A stretch of 64,000 nt of DNA from Xylogone sp. PMI_703 (taxonomy: Eukaryota > Ascomycota > Leotiomycetes), in NCBI GenBank assembly GCA_021399445.1, contig JAJTUQ010000005.1, positions 4,774,001 to 4,838,000 of the forward strand, in the 5' to 3' direction. This document shows positions 60,001 to 64,000 of this stretch, in pieces. The translations under genes and the position numbers were made by a program. Below the pieces are notes generated by a model that saw only the letters and a list, made by a program, of their open reading frames with translations, searched no databases and had not been told where the DNA came from. How positions within the stretch are numbered: the first letter of the stretch is position 1; the number at the start of each line of letters is the position of its first letter.

Positions 60001-63000
60001 TGCCACAAATAGTACTGTACTGTGCAAGTAGGTCTTCCCTTCTTGGCAAAATACAACGTGCGCATGCGCACCCTACGATGCCTTTGTATCCACCAGCCGG
60101 TAATGGTACCGGTACAACAGCGCCGTACTGTAGCATTTACAGATTTGTAATCTTTTATTTTTATAATTCTTTTTTTATTTATGTTTCCTGCTGAACTGGA
60201 ACCTCACAATTCAGACCCCCCTCATTACCCTTAACTAAAGCGCAACACTGGCCATCATCCAATCCTGCTCTGGCCCTCTCACGCACATACGCTGTGCAGC
60301 CACGGCATGAACCCCTAGCACTTGTCACCCCAGACTTTTGGCTACCTGCCTTTTGCCCTGCCGCTCGGACATTGTTGCAATAGACGATGGAATAGATACG
60401 ATTGGTGGAAGAACAAGAGAAGGCTCGTGCTTCACAGTGCTACTGTAGCTTTATTGGGCGGGCAGGGGCGTTTTTAACTGCGTTGCCAAGGCTTATTCCG
60501 TATGGCACCGTACCTCCTGTATTGGCACGGTACATGGACAAGGTGAGATTGGTTTTTGGGGTGGGCTTTTTTAGCTCTGCCTTGCGCTCCCTATTGGTGT
60601 GTCGTTCTTTTCTGGATTGGGGCCTTTTGGCTTTTTCTGCGGCACCCGTACTGACCTGGAGCGTTTTAATAGCGGGTATGCACATATAGGTCAGTGCATA
60701 ACTAATGAATCATGAATCACGGCAGATGGATTTAGAGCCGTTAATAAGCATGTGGTGCAGGTGCTAACGCCGTGGAGTCTATACCTCCTGACCTATGGGG
60801 TATTTGTACAGAACATCAATACAGTACAGTAAGAGTGTACTATTGAGATACGATATTTAATCAATTACCACCACAACAAGACGAAAATGAGGAACAGGAA
60901 TAATCCATCGTAAAAAAACATGCGACGAAATAATAATCACGTGTTTCTCAAGAAGGAGTATTCTGTCAGTCTCGTCAGAAATAAGTGAATCCTTTGATGC
61001 CCTGCTATTGCCACCGGCTCGGTACATCTATCCATCCGTACTACAATATTGAGAGCAGGAGGAAAGAAGCTCAGAAGAAAGGAAAAAAATAAAAAAGGTC
61101 TCTCGAAACGAGTTGCATGTCTCAGGACGTGCATGGCATTGGTCAAATCAACCACAGTGCAAGCCAATTCAAGCCTTTGTGTATCAGTACTGCACAATAG
61201 TCAGGCTCTCGCCCATCTATTACCCATATCACAAACTCCATACTGCGTATCACCACAACGCCCCCTTTTCCCCAAACCCCCTCATTATTAAGCCACGCTA
61301 TACAATATTACTACGATCCCTCGGATCTTTCTACCCGAAAGCACTGTACACGTAAACCACCACTGTCCATATCCGGTAAGGAAAGCAAGAAAAAGAAAAT
61401 AATAAAGGTTGGGTTGGGCTTTTTAACCATAAGTTTCAACGGGATGGAGGGTGCGGCAGAGTGTGGTGCGGTAACTGGTCATAGTGGAAAACAACCATAA
61501 AATGACTGCAGTTTTGCATTGTCAGCCACCACCACCACCGCCAACTACCACCATCAGTCAGCATCAGCGTCAGTCCGTGAGGAATTAGTAAAGTTGCGTG
61601 TTATTTCAGCAATTGTTATTTCTTCCGGAATCTGTTGATTAGGTACAGTTCAGTATAGCCAGTAACGGCGTTAGCATCGGTATCTCTTCATAGTAGGGGG
61701 CCTTGGGCAGGTAGGGAGTCGGATATCGCCGAATCGGGGCGGCGGCGTCGGCGTCGGGAAGGGATACCGGGCGGTATGGTATGGGTTGTGGTAAGGATGT
61801 AACTAATCAATTGTACTTGTTACATGTGTTATAGAGATTTTGTTAATGAATTTTTTGGATTCCTTCTGTACGGATATGGGGAAGGTACGGGGTATTGAAG
61901 ATGTAATTGTACAGTATACCCCAGTGTGTGCTTTGGTAGCTTCATTTCACTACTGTCCTACTGTCCTACGATCTTACGATGCTTATTCTCGTGCTTGTTT
62001 GTTGGTCAAGGATTGATTCTTACGCACCTCAGGGATATATAAGCATAAGCTAGCGGTTTCCAAAAACTGAAGTTGGTCCCGAGGGTGGTTTATAATGTAT
62101 TGAATATGTTCTCCCTAAGTATAGGAGGCAGGCTAGAGTCACCTTTTGCCATCCTTGCTGGACCATGTGAGGGCTTTTTCCTATACTGTACGATACTGTA
62201 TTGTGCGGTGTAGCTTTATGCTTTTACTGTTCTTGGCTCTTGCTGAGTTTACATGATTCAGTCCATTTACTTACCGAATGGCTGGCTGGATGGACGGGCA
62301 TATCGAGATCTTTGCCCCTTGGCCGCGCGGCTCCAGTTGCCAGGTACTGAGTCCATCCTGGAATGGGTTTCAACTGCGGATGGCACAGTAATCCTTGGGT
62401 CTCGTGAGGGGGCTTGCTCTCTCTCCTTGGAGTGCGGATTCGCAATACTGCTGCCGGTGTATGTGACTGGATGGTCATGGCTATGGGCTGTGTTGGCCCG
62501 GATTATTAAGTTCACTGTGGTGAATGTTTCGTTCGTCATGGCCATAGCCTCATGATGATTATGCCCCGCCATGCCCTGGTATTCAGCGCGTCAAGGGGCA
62601 CGGGGAACTTTTGACTTGAATCAGCTCTACTTCGGGCTATCTGGTTTGGTCTGGCCTGCTCCGTTGTGGGTATTCTATATAACAAGGGTGTTATTACTGT
62701 GTAGTAATCTTCTCCGTGTCTCGTGATGATTTGCCATTCTGTCACTTTTCTCTTTGTGCATGGGGTGAAGTATGAAGTCAAGGGAAATTCCGTATGACTG
62801 ACCCCAGCATTATCAATATTTAGCAGTTTCTAAATCAGGGTGCTGCCGGCTTGGAGGCTTTGCTTTGGTTTACTCTGTTTTGCTTTGCTTTGGGCTCTTT
62901 CATCTGCTTTGTTGTTCTGTACCAGGGGAGGCCTCAACGGGAGAGGGGGGCAGAGTGAGTTGTGAGACATCGCGCATTACATTGTACTGTGCTGTGGCGT

Positions 63001-64000
63001 TGTTGTGAATGGATAATTGTACGAGGTCCTACGTATGTGCCCTGTTTGCAGCGGCTAGACGGCTCAGAAAAGAAGAAGTGGGAAAAAGAAAATGAGTTTC
63101 GAGTAGAAAGATTTCGAAAATTCCTCCTCAGGGATAAGGATTGTAATGATGTGGAATGAAAGAAGGTGCCTCCGTCTTGCCGCAGTATAGTGGGAGTGAG
63201 ATTGAAATTACTTTAAGCTTGTATATTCTTTTTACGACATGGCACCGATGTAGTTATTCCTCCTACAGGGCTGCAGTGCACATTTCTTGTGTTTGTTCAC
63301 CTTTCTTTCTAAAACTAAAGCATCCTTAAGTAAAACTATCTTTTCTTCTTCAAAACGGCGTTATTTCCCTTTACATGGATATGGCATAGTAGGTGTACAA
63401 TTTTGCTTTTCTCGAATACTTAGCTGGCTGTTGAAAAAAGTGCCCGTTTTCACCCTTTCTTTTTTTTTTAAATATAATTTTCTCTATACTGGCTGCTTTG
63501 GTATGAATTACCTAAAGAGAGCAAAGCCAAGAATATAAAACGGCTCATGCTGGATCCACCGAATCCTTCAACCCGTTGTTGCCCCTTTCTTGTGGCTGTT
63601 CTTGCCTTAGGAGGAAGGTGGGCTACGTACCTAAACCAACACAGACGGCAATGGTGGAAGGATTGGAAAACAGGAGTGCAGAGATAAAACTGAGATTGGA
63701 AGGAACTGGGATCGGATATCGGATGTTTTGCCTCTGAGCCTCAAGATTGGCTTGGTGTGGACTTTGATGGTGATTGCGTATGTTACACTGAGTGCCCCTT
63801 TCTCTCTTTTCTGGGCCCGCTCGGATCTATCGGTTCTGGTTTTTTGCAGATATTCATTTTACCCCTCTATTACTGGACAAAATCTCGGGGATCTGATGCT
63901 GAGAAAACGAGAACGAGGCCCTCGGGCTGGACAAAGCGTGAGTGCGCTGGCCTGGACCGTGGCTGAGGCGTTGCGCTTGAGGACCAAACAATGGATGCAT

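Larger units (their letters stand above)
49723..64000. other. 14.3 kb gene desert upstream of the Zn2Cys6 gene
   Basis: I find no protein gene here on either strand. The longest frames (for example 51082-51678, 57906-58439, 50598-51149) overlap one another in several frames and have high-GC, Cys/Arg/Pro/Gly-heavy chance composition, with no motifs or plausible exons. From about 50.5 to 58 kb the DNA is visibly GC-rich (many GGGGCC/CTGGGG lines), then turns mixed and T-rich after about 59 kb. GTACTGTAC-like words recur throughout; the densest tracts are listed separately. Other low-complexity spots: a run of ten G near 56494, three GAGCCAT in a row near 58420-58440, and TTTGC/TTTTG runs near 62850-62890. 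The left part must include the promoter and perhaps a long leader of the transcription-factor gene. Long non-coding transcripts are possible but not shown. Confidence 0.5.

Overview
This window is nuclear DNA of a filamentous ascomycete (Pezizomycotina). The genes are broken by short introns of about 50-120 nt with GTATGT/GTAAGT-like donors and CTAAC or CTGAC branch points. The products are typically fungal: a KRE2/MNT1 mannosyltransferase, a Zn2Cys6 regulator, and an HDA2/3-type subunit fused to a chromodomain. Gene content and style suggest Leotiomycetes, but that is inference. I rebuilt exon-intron structures by hand, requiring in-frame joining and family-level continuity across each junction.

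Layout. A minus-strand hypothetical gene runs off the left edge (1-953). After a 3.7 kb gene-free stretch come a fatty-acid elongase (ELO, minus, 4669-5906), dolichol-phosphate mannosyltransferase (DPM1, plus, 7682-8645) and cytochrome c oxidase subunit COX6 (plus, 10085-11021). Next are two large minus-strand nuclear genes: a chromodomain/HDA2-3 heterochromatin protein (11529-16336) and a CDC13/POT1-type telomeric ssDNA-binding protein (19162-23703). They are followed by a flavin monooxygenase (24613-26013), a class II eIF4E (26941-28102), a PQ-loop membrane protein (29637-30560), a protein built from tandem helix-turn-helix-like exon modules (31634-33609), a gamma-tubulin complex component (minus, 34447-37281) and a KRE2/MNT1 family mannosyltransferase (plus, 37499-38845). 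The last two share a 217 bp divergent promoter with two ACGCGT boxes.

From 38.8 kb onward the window is almost gene-free. It holds one Zn2Cys6 transcription-factor gene (minus, 46590-49722), with about 7.7 kb of non-coding DNA on its 3' side and at least 14.3 kb on its 5' side. The outstanding feature is an array at 39212-41228: about 21 degenerate copies of a 29 bp motif, CTTGGC-N6-TGCGATNTGCAACAAAA. Two flavours (A and B) largely alternate, and no continuous reading frame links them. I recognise no known repeat or RNA family in it; it is my best candidate for something undescribed. The rest of the gene-poor DNA is rich in GTACTGTAC/GTACAGTAC-like words and, between about 50.5 and 58 kb, is visibly more GC-rich than the gene-bearing half.

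Functional links are mostly housekeeping: DPM1 and the KRE2-type enzyme both belong to mannosylation (donor synthesis and chain extension), and the chromodomain/HDA protein and the telomere protein both act on silent chromatin and chromosome ends. No operon-like or secondary-metabolite cluster logic is evident.
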